From JAAAPF01 sp046541805 (GTDB taxonomy: Bacteria > Pseudomonadota > Alphaproteobacteria > Geminicoccales > Geminicoccaceae), in the NCBI GenBank assembly GCA_046541805.1, contig JBKHCM010000049.1, positions 1 through 22,772 on the forward strand: DNA of 22,772 bases, in the 5' to 3' direction. Every line of letters begins with the position of its first letter. Within the stretch, counting starts at the first letter, position 1. The notes beneath the pieces are model-generated. The model was not told the DNA's origin. It saw nothing but the letters and a program-made list of their open reading frames with translations, and ran no database searches. The translations under genes were made by a program, and so were the position numbers. Shown here in pieces: positions 1 through 7,363 of this stretch.

Positions 1-1
1 C

Positions 2-118
2 CAGGCGCCCGCGCGCTACCCGCCGGGGCAGACGACGGCCGCCGCCGGGACGCCCGCCGCGTCGCCGCTCGGCGAGGGCGGCACGACGACACCCCAGAGC
101 CCGGGAGGCCTGCGATGA
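2..118 (+). CDS. C-terminal tail of an unidentified gene (5' partial)
   Basis: This open frame runs in from the left edge and ends at a TGA that overlaps the ATG of the next gene (ATGA at 115-118). The 38 visible residues are rich in proline, alanine, glycine and threonine, with no recognisable domain. Nearly every codon ends in G or C, as in the confirmed genes here, and the stop/start overlap is typical of translational coupling. It is therefore probably the disordered tail of the first gene in the YqjE/DUF3618 operon. The family cannot be named from this fragment. Confidence 0.5.
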   Translation, partial: QAPARYPPGQTTAAAGTPAASPLGEGGTTTPQSPGGLR

Positions 119-531
119 GCGAGACCACCGCTCGCGAGGGCGCGGCCGGCCGCGGCGACAGCCGCTCGGTTCCCGACCTGCTGCGCCGGCTCGTCGACGA
201 GACCGCGATGCTCGTCCGCACGGAGATGCGGATGGCACGCACCGAAACCGCCGACAACCTCGAGCGCGCTCAGGGCGGCGTGATGCGGCTGGCGGCGGGG
301 GCGGTGCTCGCGCTGGCGGCGCTGATCGTTCTCCTCGACGCGCTCGTCATCGCGCTCGGCAACGTCATGCCGCCGACCTTTGCCGCGCTGCTCGTCGGCG
401 CGGTCGTCGCGATCATCGGCTTCGCCTTGATCCGCAGCGGGCACAAGGACGTCTCGCCCTCCAGTTTGGCTCCCAGCCGGACCCAGGCGTCGGTTCGTGC
501 CGCCGCCCAGCCTCAAGGAGAGCCGCGATGA
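115..531 (+). CDS. YqjE-type phage holin family (DUF1469) membrane protein
   Basis: A 138-residue small inner-membrane protein. The N-terminal cytoplasmic part (about 18-57) carries the family's hallmark 'VPDLLRRLVDETAMLVRTE' amphipathic stretch. Two hydrophobic helices follow at roughly 58-80 and 86-108, the second containing GAVVAIIGFALI. A short polar tail ends the protein. This matches the Hol-Phg_YqjE/DUF1469 family in length and topology. Despite the family name it is a chromosomal envelope protein of unproven function, usually found beside DUF3618 or DUF883 proteins, as here. The start is supported by GGAGG seven bases upstream. The stop overlaps the next ATG (ATGA at 528-531), so translation is probably coupled along the operon. 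Confidence 0.85.
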   Translation: MSETTAREGAAGRGDSRSVPDLLRRLVDETAMLVRTEMRMARTETADNLERAQGGVMRLAAGAVLALAALIVLLDALVIALGNVMPPTFAALLVGAVVAIIGFALIRSGHKDVSPSSLAPSRTQASVRAAAQPQGEPR

Positions 532-1424
532 TCGACCGGCCACGCGACACCGTGGACACCCTCGAGCTGGAGGCGGCCGCCAACCGCGAACGCCTCCAGC
601 ACACCCTCGACGAACTCCGCGACCGGCTGTCGCCGGGTCAGCTGATGAACGACACCCTCACGTCGTTGCAGCAGTCCAACGCGCCGAGCAACCTGCGCGC
701 CTTCGCCGACAAGTTCGGGCGCGCAGCGCGCGACAACCCGATGCCGGTGGCGCTGATGGGGTTCTCCGCCGTCTGGCTCGCGATGTCGTCGCGGAACGGG
801 CGGCACCAGGAGGAGGGCTGGTCGGGCGGCGAGGAGCGCGGCGTCGGCTCGCGCATGGGCCTCGCCGAGCCGCAGTTTTCCACGCCCGGGCACGACGACA
901 ACGGCCGCGCCGGCGACGTGTACGACTTGAGCGAGGACCGCATCGCCTCCGCCGAGACCGCCGCCGACAGCCTCGAGCGGCAGGAAGGCGAGAGCGAGAG
1001 CGCGTTCGCCCATCGCCGCGACCGGCTGCGGGCACGGGTGCTGCGCCTGCGCGAGCGCTCGGGCGAGAGTGCCGAAGAGCTGCGCCACCGTATCCAGGAG
1101 GCCGTCCAAAGCGCCCGCGCGAGCGTCCGCCGCGGCTCGGTCCGCGCCGGCCGGGAGGGGCGGCGCGCCTATGCGGGGGCGAGCCGGCTCTTCGAGGAGC
1201 AGCCCCTGTTGGCGGCGGCCGCCGGCGTCAGCATCGGCGCTCTTCTGGCCGCGATGCTGCCACGCACGCGCGTGGAGGACGAGCGGCTCGGCCCCCAGAC
1301 CGAGGCCTGGCGGCGCGAGGCCGAGGAGCGGGCGCAGCGCGGCCTGCGCGAGGCCGACGAGCGGGCGGCCCAGGCCTATCAGGCCGGCCGCGAGCAGTTC
1401 GCCGGCGATCCGACAACCCGCTAA
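528..1424 (+). CDS. DUF3618 domain-containing protein
   Basis: A 298-residue protein. The first 50 residues hold the DUF3618 signature: an acidic helix that reads on into RERLQHTLDELRDRLSPGQL. A short hydrophobic stretch follows (about 75-92, NPMPVALMGFSAVWLAM), then a long, highly charged, probably coiled-coil middle rich in Arg/Glu/Ala. A second hydrophobic helix lies near 228-245 (PLLAAAAGVSIGALLAAML), before another charged tail. The architecture suggests a membrane-associated stress or envelope protein. Its biochemical role is unknown. AAGGAG lies about six bases before the ATG, which overlaps the upstream stop. Its company (YqjE-type protein before, tiny membrane peptide after) is the usual context of this family in alphaproteobacteria. 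Confidence 0.82.
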   Translation: MIDRPRDTVDTLELEAAANRERLQHTLDELRDRLSPGQLMNDTLTSLQQSNAPSNLRAFADKFGRAARDNPMPVALMGFSAVWLAMSSRNGRHQEEGWSGGEERGVGSRMGLAEPQFSTPGHDDNGRAGDVYDLSEDRIASAETAADSLERQEGESESAFAHRRDRLRARVLRLRERSGESAEELRHRIQEAVQSARASVRRGSVRAGREGRRAYAGASRLFEEQPLLAAAAGVSIGALLAAMLPRTRVEDERLGPQTEAWRREAEERAQRGLREADERAAQAYQAGREQFAGDPTTR

Positions 1425-1440
1425 GCGCGAGGGTAAACCC

Positions 1441-1515
1441 ATGCACAGTGTCTTCTACGTCATCGGCGTCGTCGTGGTGGCTTTGGCCATCTTGAGCCTG
1501 CTCGGGATCGCCTGA
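1441..1515 (+). CDS. 24-residue hydrophobic membrane peptide
   Basis: A very short reading frame, 16 bases after the DUF3618 stop. It starts ATG CAC and ends TGA and encodes MHSVFYVIGVVVVALAILSL plus four more residues. It is essentially one transmembrane helix. A GAGGG ribosome-binding sequence lies about seven bases upstream. Tiny single-helix proteins of this look (xxYVIGxVVVxLxxLxxLG) commonly trail YqjE/DUF3618 operons in alphaproteobacteria, which supports it being a real gene. That comparison is from memory and was not checked by alignment. Function is unknown; it may be a membrane partner of the two upstream proteins. Confidence 0.65.
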   Translation: MHSVFYVIGVVVVALAILSLLGIA

Positions 1516-1935
1516 CCGGCGCCGCCCGCCGCGGATCGACCGCGCCGCGAGCGAGCCCCGCGCAAGGCCCGCCGGGGCGTGGCACCGCGGCCGTGAGCCG
1601 CCGCCAGCGGTGAAACGACGGTGCCTGTCGACGGGTGTGGCGTTGCCTGCGTGTGCGTGGGCAGCGTCGCATTCGCCGAGGCGGCGTGATCGCGCGAAAC
1701 GAGGACCAGCTTCGGTCGATGGGGCGGCGGCGGGCGCGAACCCGCAGCGCGCCGGCAGTCGACGGAGCGCACGGCCTCACCCCGGGCCGAGCGGTCGCAC
1801 GCGGGCACACCGTCGCCCACACTCCCAGGGGTCGGATCGCCCCTTTTGACGCCGATCCCCGGCCGCCTCGCCACCGACGGCGACGCGCCGTCGCGGCACC
1901 GACACCGAGGCGGACGGCTCGCGCCGCGGTGCTCG
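1516..1935. other. Gene-poor convergent interval
   Basis: This 420-base interval separates the plus-strand YqjE/DUF3618 operon from the end of the minus-strand AsmA gene. I see no convincing gene. Short frames on either strand are arginine-rich and lack ribosome-binding sites. It holds small hairpins (for example CGCGG/CCGCG just after the 24-residue peptide and GCGGG/CCCGC near 1731-1746), and one better terminator candidate at 1827-1847. Confidence 0.6.
1827..1847 (+). terminator. Possible intrinsic terminator, plus strand
   Basis: AGGGG at 1827-1831 can pair with CCCCT at 1840-1844 across an eight-base loop, followed immediately by three more T residues. The stem is short, but the T-run stands out in this GC-rich DNA. 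It would stop plus-strand read-through toward the convergent AsmA gene. Confidence 0.35.
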
Positions 1936-3819
1936 TCACTCCGCCGCGTCGGCGCCCGGCGGTGGGACTTCGAGCCTGCCGCTCAACAGCGCCTCGCACG
2001 AGACCGCCGGCTGGTCGCCGGCCTGGAAGAATGGCAGGCCCTCGACGTCGCCCATGGTGATCTCGGGATCGGCGATCGGGCCCGTGACGAGGACGGGGGC
2101 GGAGGCGTCGATGAGGCTGAAGTCCCTCGCCCGCCCTTCGATCCGAAGGTCGAGCCGCTCCGCACCGAGGTCGACGGTGCCGTCGGCGACGAGCAGGCTG
2201 TCGGCCGTGTCCGCCAGCGCCCGCTCGATCGTCACGACACCCGCCTCGGCGGCAAGATCGAGCCGCGCACAGGGCATCGCCACGCGCGCGTCGTCGGCGA
2301 CCATGGCGAGCGCCTCGACGAGGTCGAGCCCGACGCCCTCCACCATCAGGCCGCTGAGCGAGCCGTCCTCGATCGTGAGGTAACCCCGGCCGCGGGCGCT
2401 GGAGAACAGCGCATCCAGCGAGCGTCCGACGCCGAGCAGGGAAACTTCGCCCGCGACCCGGCCGCCCATCTCCTGGACGAAGCGCGTCTCGCGGAAGAAC
2501 GGCTTGAGGCTGAGCCCGTCGACGTCGACGGCGAGGTCGGCGGACGGCACCTCCTCGCGGCCGTTGACGGCGAGTTCGCCGCGCAACGTGCCGTCGGCGA
2601 CGGCGACGCGCAGCGGGTCGAGCACGGCGCGCCCGCGCACGATGACCAGCCGCGTGTCGATGGCGCGTACCGGTAACCGGGCTTGGATCTCCTCCGCCGA
2701 GAGCTCCAGATCGGCGTCGAAGCGGTAGAGCCGGTCCGGCTCGAACCGTTCGCGCGGGAACAGCCCCGGCGGGTCGGGATCGCCGGGGCCGGCGCCGACG
2801 AGGCCGCCGAGATCGCGCATGCGCAGAAGCGGGAAGTGCACCTCACCGGTGATCTCCGGCCGCAGGCCGGCCCCCTCGAAGGCCAGCGTTCCGCCGACGC
2901 GGGTTTCGCCGAGCGTGCCCTCGAACGCCTCCAGCGCCCAGCGGTCTCCGCGCTGCACGAGCCGGCCGTCGAGCATGTAGGGTGGCGTGTCGGGCAGCGG
3001 CGGGCCCAGGCCGCGCGGCAGCGCCGCCAGGGACGGCCCGTCGATGCGGGCTGCCAGGCGCACGTCGCGGTCGCCGTCGGGTTGCGTGATCCGACCGTCC
3101 AGCCGGAGCGCGTTCTCGCCCAGCCGTGCGGTCAGGGTGAGCGGCAGGGGCTCGTCCGACGGCGGCCGCAGCCGCCGCACCGGCCCCGCTTCGAGGGTCG
3201 CGGCGAACGGGGTTTCGTCGATGCTCCCGTCGAGCTCCACCCGGGTCGGCGCCGCCACCGGCAACGCGCCCACAAGCGATGCGATCTCGACGGTGACGTC
3301 GGTGCGCGTCGGCTGGTCGTCGACGATGACGCGGCCACCTTCGATCTCGAAGCGCGCGATCGAGGGGAACTCGAAGCCGGGAGCCCGAACGTCCGCGGGC
3401 GCGTCCCCGCCGTCCCCACCGTCCTCGCCGGCGAGCCCCCGTCGCCACGTCGCCTGCTCCTCGCCGCTGCGCTCGAGCGCCACGACGGGCTCGGTGATCG
3501 AGAGAGACTCGAAGCTCAGCGCGCCGTCGCGAAGGAGTGCGGTGAGATCGAGCCGGGCCGCGGCGCGGTCGAGCGTCACGAAGTGGTCGCGGCTGGCCCA
3601 GTCCGGGTTGGCGATCGCGACGTCCTCGACCACGATCGTCGCGGTGACGCCGGGACCGACGCTGACGGCACCGATCGTCACCTCGCGCTCCAGCATCCGG
3701 GTGAGCGCGGCTTCCAGGCGCGCGCGCAACCAGGAGGTGCGCTCGATCGTCTGGGCCGTCGCCGCGCCGGCGATGGTCACGGCGAGCGTTGCCAGCCAGG
3801 CGACGCGAAACGTTCGCAG
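1936..3819 (-). CDS. AsmA-family envelope protein, probable CTG start
   Basis: The call is 627 residues from the proposed start. An N-terminal signal anchor (residues about 6-23, VAWLATLAVTIAGAATAQ) leads into an AsmA-type N-terminal region with the typical 'RLEAALTRMLEREVTIGAVSV' and 'VEDVAIANPDWAS' features. A Gly/Asp-rich linker follows near 135-150, then repeated beta-rich segments. The C-terminal AsmA_2-like part has LTIEDGSLSGLMVEG and DGTVDLGAERLDLRIEGRA. AsmA proteins are inner-membrane-anchored periplasmic proteins linked to outer-membrane lipid homeostasis. The only ATG in frame (4002) lies inside the divergent gene and would place TTA-ATA-TCA, very rare codons here, in the coding region. 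A CTG at 3819 sits eight bases after a perfect AAGGAGG (3834-3828), so I prefer it. Family confidence is high; start confidence is moderate. Confidence 0.85.
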   Translation of the reverse strand: MRTFRVAWLATLAVTIAGAATAQTIERTSWLRARLEAALTRMLEREVTIGAVSVGPGVTATIVVEDVAIANPDWASRDHFVTLDRAAARLDLTALLRDGALSFESLSITEPVVALERSGEEQATWRRGLAGEDGGDGGDAPADVRAPGFEFPSIARFEIEGGRVIVDDQPTRTDVTVEIASLVGALPVAAPTRVELDGSIDETPFAATLEAGPVRRLRPPSDEPLPLTLTARLGENALRLDGRITQPDGDRDVRLAARIDGPSLAALPRGLGPPLPDTPPYMLDGRLVQRGDRWALEAFEGTLGETRVGGTLAFEGAGLRPEITGEVHFPLLRMRDLGGLVGAGPGDPDPPGLFPRERFEPDRLYRFDADLELSAEEIQARLPVRAIDTRLVIVRGRAVLDPLRVAVADGTLRGELAVNGREEVPSADLAVDVDGLSLKPFFRETRFVQEMGGRVAGEVSLLGVGRSLDALFSSARGRGYLTIEDGSLSGLMVEGVGLDLVEALAMVADDARVAMPCARLDLAAEAGVVTIERALADTADSLLVADGTVDLGAERLDLRIEGRARDFSLIDASAPVLVTGPIADPEITMGDVEGLPFFQAGDQPAVSCEALLSGRLEVPPPGADAAE

Positions 3820-3827
3820 CGGACGGC

Positions 3828-3834
3828 CCTCCTT
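3828..3834 (-). promoter_or_regulatory. Ribosome-binding site that decides a CTG start
   Basis: On the minus strand this reads AAGGAGG, a perfect Shine-Dalgarno core. It is followed after eight bases by CTG CGA ACG TTT, the first codons of a clean signal-anchor sequence. No ATG, GTG or TTG in this frame has comparable support. Confidence 0.6.
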
Positions 3835-3849
3835 CGACGCGCCCTGCTC

Positions 3850-3864
3850 GGATGATATTAAAGC
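3850..3864. promoter_or_regulatory. AT-rich island, candidate divergent promoter
   Basis: The stretch GGATGATATTAAAGC is the only AT-rich patch between the divergent AsmA and amidoligase genes. On the minus strand it contains TATCAT (3857-3852), which resembles a -10 element. A transcript starting near 3845 would have a leader of about 26 bases before the proposed CTG start. No clear -35 hexamer is visible on either strand. Confidence 0.35.
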
Positions 3865-3995
3865 CGGCGAGCGCAGCCGGCGTTCCCGGCCGCTGCGCCG
3901 ACCGGGTCCAGATCCTTCGGAACGCGCGCCGCCGGCGCGGGTTGGCTCCTCCAGCGGCGCGCGGCGCGTTGCTGCGGCCGCAAGCGAGGCGCGCG

Positions 3996-4922
3996 ATGTC
4001 ACACGAAACCGTCGGGGTAGAGATCGAGATGGCGGGGCTCAACGGCCCCGCGATCGCTGCGGTCGTGCGCGAGATGCTGGGCGGCGAGCTCGACGCGACG
4101 AGCGAGCACCTCGTGACGGTCCGCGGCACGCGCCTGGGCGACTTCAAGATCAAGCTCGACACGCGCTACGCCGACGCCGCGACGCAGGCCCCCGAGGCGC
4201 TCGCCCGGGCGGCGACCGAGATGCTGCGCTGGACCGAGGGTCTGCTGCCCCTCGAACTCACCGCGCCGCCCCTGCCGCCCGCGGAGCTGCCGCGCCTCGA
4301 CGACCTCGTGACGCGGCTCGCGCGCGCGGGAGCGGTCGGCACCACGGGCTCGCCGGTGGCCGCCTTCGCCGTCCACTTCAACCCGGCGATCGCGGCAACC
4401 GACACGGCGAGCCTCCACCGCTGGCTTCTGGCCTTCGCGCTCGGCTACGCTTGGCTCGCCGCTCGGGTCGACGCCAACGCCACGCGCCGCCTGGTGGGCT
4501 TCGCCACCCCCTATCCGGAAGGCTATGTCGAGCAGCTCGCGACGACCGACTACGACGACGACCGCGACCGCCTCGTCGACGACTATCTGGCGTTCAACCC
4601 CACGCGCAACCGGGCGCTCGACGCGCTGCCGCTGCTGGCGCATCTGGACGCGGCGCGCCTCGCGCGCGCGCTTCCCGACGAGCCGGTGTCGCATCGCCCG
4701 ACGCTCCACTACCGCCTGCCCGACAGCCGCATCGGCGAGCCGGGCTGGTCGCTCGGGCTCGAATGGCGGCGCTGGCTCGCAATCGCCCGCGTCGCCGAGG
4801 ACGCGATTGCCCTCGAGCGGTTGCGCGGCCGCTTCGTCGCTGCGGGCGTGCCCTCGCGCAGCGACGCCTGGAAGGAGATCAGCACCCCGTGGTTCGAGAG
4901 CGCAGAGGTCGGCGGCCGCTGA
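3996..4922 (+). CDS. Amidoligase family protein
   Basis: A 308-residue predicted ATP-dependent carboxylate-amine ligase of the amidoligase family (glutamine-synthetase-like fold, as in the Amidoligase_2 group). Visible motifs are VGVEIEM at 6-12 with metal/ATP-type glutamates E9 and E11, GDFKIKLD at 48-55, ELTAPPL at 87-93 (the family's E-x-x-x-PPL element) and AVHFNP at 125-130. Further on are FNPTRNRALDALPLL and RPTLHYRLPDSR. Such enzymes join a carboxylate to an amine, often a gamma-glutamyl or amino-acid substrate. The substrate here is unknown. The start is set by the family's N-terminal glutamate motif and a GAGG upstream; the longer frame from 3789 adds only arginine-rich sequence. The next gene, a glutamine-amidotransferase-like hydrolase, overlaps its end, suggesting a shared pathway. 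Confidence 0.85.
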   Translation: MSHETVGVEIEMAGLNGPAIAAVVREMLGGELDATSEHLVTVRGTRLGDFKIKLDTRYADAATQAPEALARAATEMLRWTEGLLPLELTAPPLPPAELPRLDDLVTRLARAGAVGTTGSPVAAFAVHFNPAIAATDTASLHRWLLAFALGYAWLAARVDANATRRLVGFATPYPEGYVEQLATTDYDDDRDRLVDDYLAFNPTRNRALDALPLLAHLDAARLARALPDEPVSHRPTLHYRLPDSRIGEPGWSLGLEWRRWLAIARVAEDAIALERLRGRFVAAGVPSRSDAWKEISTPWFESAEVGGR

Positions 4923-5632
4923 TCGGTATCACCCGCTCCGACGGGCGCGGGACGGTCATGACGCTGCTCAATCGCCTCGCCATCCACCGCGCCGGCGGAC
5001 GCAGCGTCGTCATCTCGCCGCGCCGGCCGTTTCCGGCGGAGCGGCCGGTCGGCCTCGTCATCGGCGGCGGCGACGACATCGGCCCGGTGGTCGAGGCGGG
5101 CGCGCTCGAACCGGCGCTGCGCATCGATCGCGCCCGGGACCGGCTCGAGCGGCGCCTTCTCGACGACCTCGCCGGGCCCGGCTTTCCGATCCTCGGCATC
5201 TGTCGCGGTGCGCAGATGCTGAACCTGCACCGCGGCGGCACGCTGCACGCCGACATCTACGCGGCCTACGCCGGGGCGCGCCGGCTGCGCACCGTCCTGC
5301 CGCGCAAGCGGGTGGCGATCCGGCCCGGCACGCGGCTCGCCGGGATCATCGGCCGCGAGCGGGTGCGGGTGAACGCCCTGCACCACCAGTCGGTCGACCG
5401 GCTCGGGCGCGGTCTCGCCGTCGCCGCGATCGACGAGGCGGGCATCGTGCAGGCGGTCGAGGACGCCGCCGCGCGCTTCGTCATCGGCGTGCAGTGGCAT
5501 CCGGAGATGCTGGTGACGCGGCGGCGTCAGCAGCGCCTGTTCGACCGGCTCGTCGAGGCGGCGCCCCGCGAGCCGCGCACGCGCGACGGCCGCGCGGTCG
5601 CGCAGCTGGACCCGACGCTCGCGGGGCTCTGA
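4889..5632 (+). CDS. Class I glutamine amidotransferase-like / gamma-glutamyl hydrolase (PuuD-type, peptidase C26)
   Basis: A 247-residue single-domain protein. The N-terminus RRPLIGITRSD matches the C26/PuuD family. LVIGGGDDIGP lies at 56-66, the nucleophile elbow GICRGAQMLN puts Cys at 105, NALHHQSVDRLG follows, and the histidine-glutamate pair is in GVQWHPE (H204, E206). The Cys-His-Glu triad is thus complete. PuuD hydrolyses gamma-glutamyl-GABA; other members hydrolyse other gamma-glutamyl amides. I chose GTG at 4889 because AAGGAGA lies ten bases upstream at 4872-4878 and the protein then begins just before the conserved RPLIGIT. This overlaps the amidoligase by 34 bases, implying coupled translation. 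It could reverse or trim the amidoligase product, as PuuD does after PuuA, but the substrate is not deducible. Confidence 0.87.
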   Translation: MVRERRGRRPLIGITRSDGRGTVMTLLNRLAIHRAGGRSVVISPRRPFPAERPVGLVIGGGDDIGPVVEAGALEPALRIDRARDRLERRLLDDLAGPGFPILGICRGAQMLNLHRGGTLHADIYAAYAGARRLRTVLPRKRVAIRPGTRLAGIIGRERVRVNALHHQSVDRLGRGLAVAAIDEAGIVQAVEDAAARFVIGVQWHPEMLVTRRRQQRLFDRLVEAAPREPRTRDGRAVAQLDPTLAGL

Positions 5633-5674
5633 CGCCCCGTCGGCCCTGGCCACATCGTCGGCCGCCGGCGGGCC

Positions 5675-5703
5675 TTGCGTCGAGCGGCGACGCGCGCTGC
5701 TAT
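5675..5703 (+). promoter_or_regulatory. Possible promoter before the peptide transporter
   Basis: TTGCGT (5675-5680) and TGCTAT (5698-5703) are separated by 17 bases, roughly matching a housekeeping -35/-10 pair. A start near 5710 would give a leader of about 40 bases before the binding-protein ATG. The match is partial, and the 117-base gap also allows read-through from the amidohydrolase gene. Confidence 0.28.
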
Positions 5704-5749
5704 GGCGACGCGCGACCGCGCCTTGTTCGACGAGACGAAAGGACCGTTC

Positions 5750-7360
5750 ATGGGATGGGCATGGAGGATGACGGCGGCAGCGGTGCTCGGCACCGCCGTG
5801 CTGATCGCCGCGGCGCCGCGCGCGCCGGTCCGGGCGGAGACCCCCGCCGACATGCTGGTGATGGGAACCCGCATCGACGACATCATCACGCTCGATCCGG
5901 CCGAGGTTTTCGAATTCTCCGCGGCGGAGATTTCCAACAACGTCTACGACCGGATCATGACCTACGAGCCGGATGACTTTTCCGAGCTGACGGGCGGCGT
6001 CGTCGAGAGCTGGGAGATCAGCGAAGACGGCAAGACGATCGACTTCACCATGCGCGATGGGCTGCGTTTCCACTCGGGCAATCCGGTGCGCGCGGAGGAT
6101 GCGGTGTTCTCGCTGCGCCGCGTCGTCAAGCTCAACAAGACGCCGGCCTTCATCCTCACCCAGCTCGGCTGGACGCCCGAGAACGTCGACGAGCTGATCC
6201 GCGTCACGGGCGACGACAGCTTCGCGCTCACGATCACCGAGGACTTGTCGCCCGGGCTGGTCCTGAACGCGCTGTCCGCGACGGTGGGCTCGGTGGTCGA
6301 CCGCGAGCTGGTGCTCGCCAACGAGGTCGACGGTGATCTCGGCTATCAGTGGCTCAAATCCAACAGTGCCGGCTCGGGCCCGTTCGAGCTGCAGTCGTGG
6401 AACGCGAACGAGGCGGTCGTCCTCGACGCCTTCGCGGACTACCGCGCGGGCGCGCCGGCGATGCGCCGGGTGATCCTGCGCCACGTCGCCGAGCCCGCCG
6501 CCCAGCGCCTCCTGCTCGAGGAGGGCGACATCGACATCGCGCGCACGCTCACGCCCGACCAGCTGGCCGGGCTCGAGGGTGACGAGGGGATCGCCGTCGA
6601 GGCGAACCCGAAGTCGACGCTGCTCTACGTCGCCGCCAACGACGGTCACGACGTGCTCGGTCAGCCGCAGGTGCAGGAGGCGCTGCGCTATCTGATCGAC
6701 TACGAGGGCATGGCCGCACGGCTGCTGAAGGGCCAGGTCGACGTGCACCAGTCCTTCTGGCCGTCGGGTCTCTGGGCCGCCGTCGACGATCGCCCCTACG
6801 GGCTCGACGTCGCGCGCGCCGAGGCGCTGCTCGAGGAGGCCGGCGTCGGCGAGGGCTTCGCCGTCACGCTCGATACGCTCAACAGCGCGCCCTACATGGA
6901 GATCGCGCAGAGCATCCAGGAGACGATGGGCCAGGCGGGGATCGAGGTGGAGATCGTGCCGCAGGACGGCTCAGCACTGTGGCCGAAATACCGCGCGCGC
7001 CGGCACGAGCTGATCCTGGCGCGGTGGGGGCCGGACTATCTCGACCCGCACTCCAACGCCGACTCCTTCGCCCACAATCCCGACAACAGCGAGGAGGCGC
7101 AGCTCACGGGCAAGCTCGCGTGGCGCAACGCCTGGTCCGATCCCGCCGTCGACGAGCTCACCGAGGAGGCGAGCCGGACGGTCGATCGCGAGCGCCGCGC
7201 GGAGCTCTACGCCGAACTGCAGCGGCTGCACCAACGGGTGTCGCCGTTCGCGATCATGTTCCAGCAGAACGAGGTCATCGCCCGCCGGGACGACGTCGAG
7301 GGCTTCGTCTCCGGGCCGGTCTTCGACCTCGTGTTCTACCGGGGCGTGACGAAGAACTGA
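5750..7360 (+). CDS. ABC transporter substrate-binding protein, peptide family 5
   Basis: A 536-residue periplasmic solute-binding protein of the dipeptide/oligopeptide/nickel class (SBP family 5). A signal peptide spans about residues 1-29 (AAAVLGTAVLIAAA core, cleavage likely after VRA before ETPAD). The mature protein opens with GTRIDDIITLDPAEVFEF and has the family pattern GGVVESWEISEDGKTIDFTM followed by RDGLRFHSGNPVRAEDAVFS. It ends with an FDLVFYRGVTKN tail. The ATG at 5750 is chosen because AAAGGA lies six bases upstream and the signal sequence starts there. A longer frame from 5675 would prefix arginine-rich residues. It heads a complete five-gene importer and probably confers its specificity, likely a peptide or peptide-like amino-acid derivative. 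The ligand is unknown. Confidence 0.92.
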   Translation: MGWAWRMTAAAVLGTAVLIAAAPRAPVRAETPADMLVMGTRIDDIITLDPAEVFEFSAAEISNNVYDRIMTYEPDDFSELTGGVVESWEISEDGKTIDFTMRDGLRFHSGNPVRAEDAVFSLRRVVKLNKTPAFILTQLGWTPENVDELIRVTGDDSFALTITEDLSPGLVLNALSATVGSVVDRELVLANEVDGDLGYQWLKSNSAGSGPFELQSWNANEAVVLDAFADYRAGAPAMRRVILRHVAEPAAQRLLLEEGDIDIARTLTPDQLAGLEGDEGIAVEANPKSTLLYVAANDGHDVLGQPQVQEALRYLIDYEGMAARLLKGQVDVHQSFWPSGLWAAVDDRPYGLDVARAEALLEEAGVGEGFAVTLDTLNSAPYMEIAQSIQETMGQAGIEVEIVPQDGSALWPKYRARRHELILARWGPDYLDPHSNADSFAHNPDNSEEAQLTGKLAWRNAWSDPAVDELTEEASRTVDRERRAELYAELQRLHQRVSPFAIMFQQNEVIARRDDVEGFVSGPVFDLVFYRGVTKN

Positions 7361-7363
7361 GCG

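Noticed and set aside
1731..1746. A T-arm-like GCGGG/CCCGC hairpin that suggested a tRNA on the minus strand
   Set aside because: The loop is six bases instead of seven and no acceptor, D or anticodon arm can be folded around it.
1610..1849. A 79-codon plus-strand frame with GTG start
   Set aside because: Arginine/serine-rich composition, no ribosome-binding site, no recognisable motif, and it runs through a terminator-like hairpin.
3820..4002. N-terminal extension of the AsmA gene to the ATG at 4002
   Set aside because: It overlaps the divergent amidoligase start, adds arginine-rich sequence before the signal anchor, contains TTA-ATA-TCA codons, and lacks a ribosome-binding site as good as that of the CTG.
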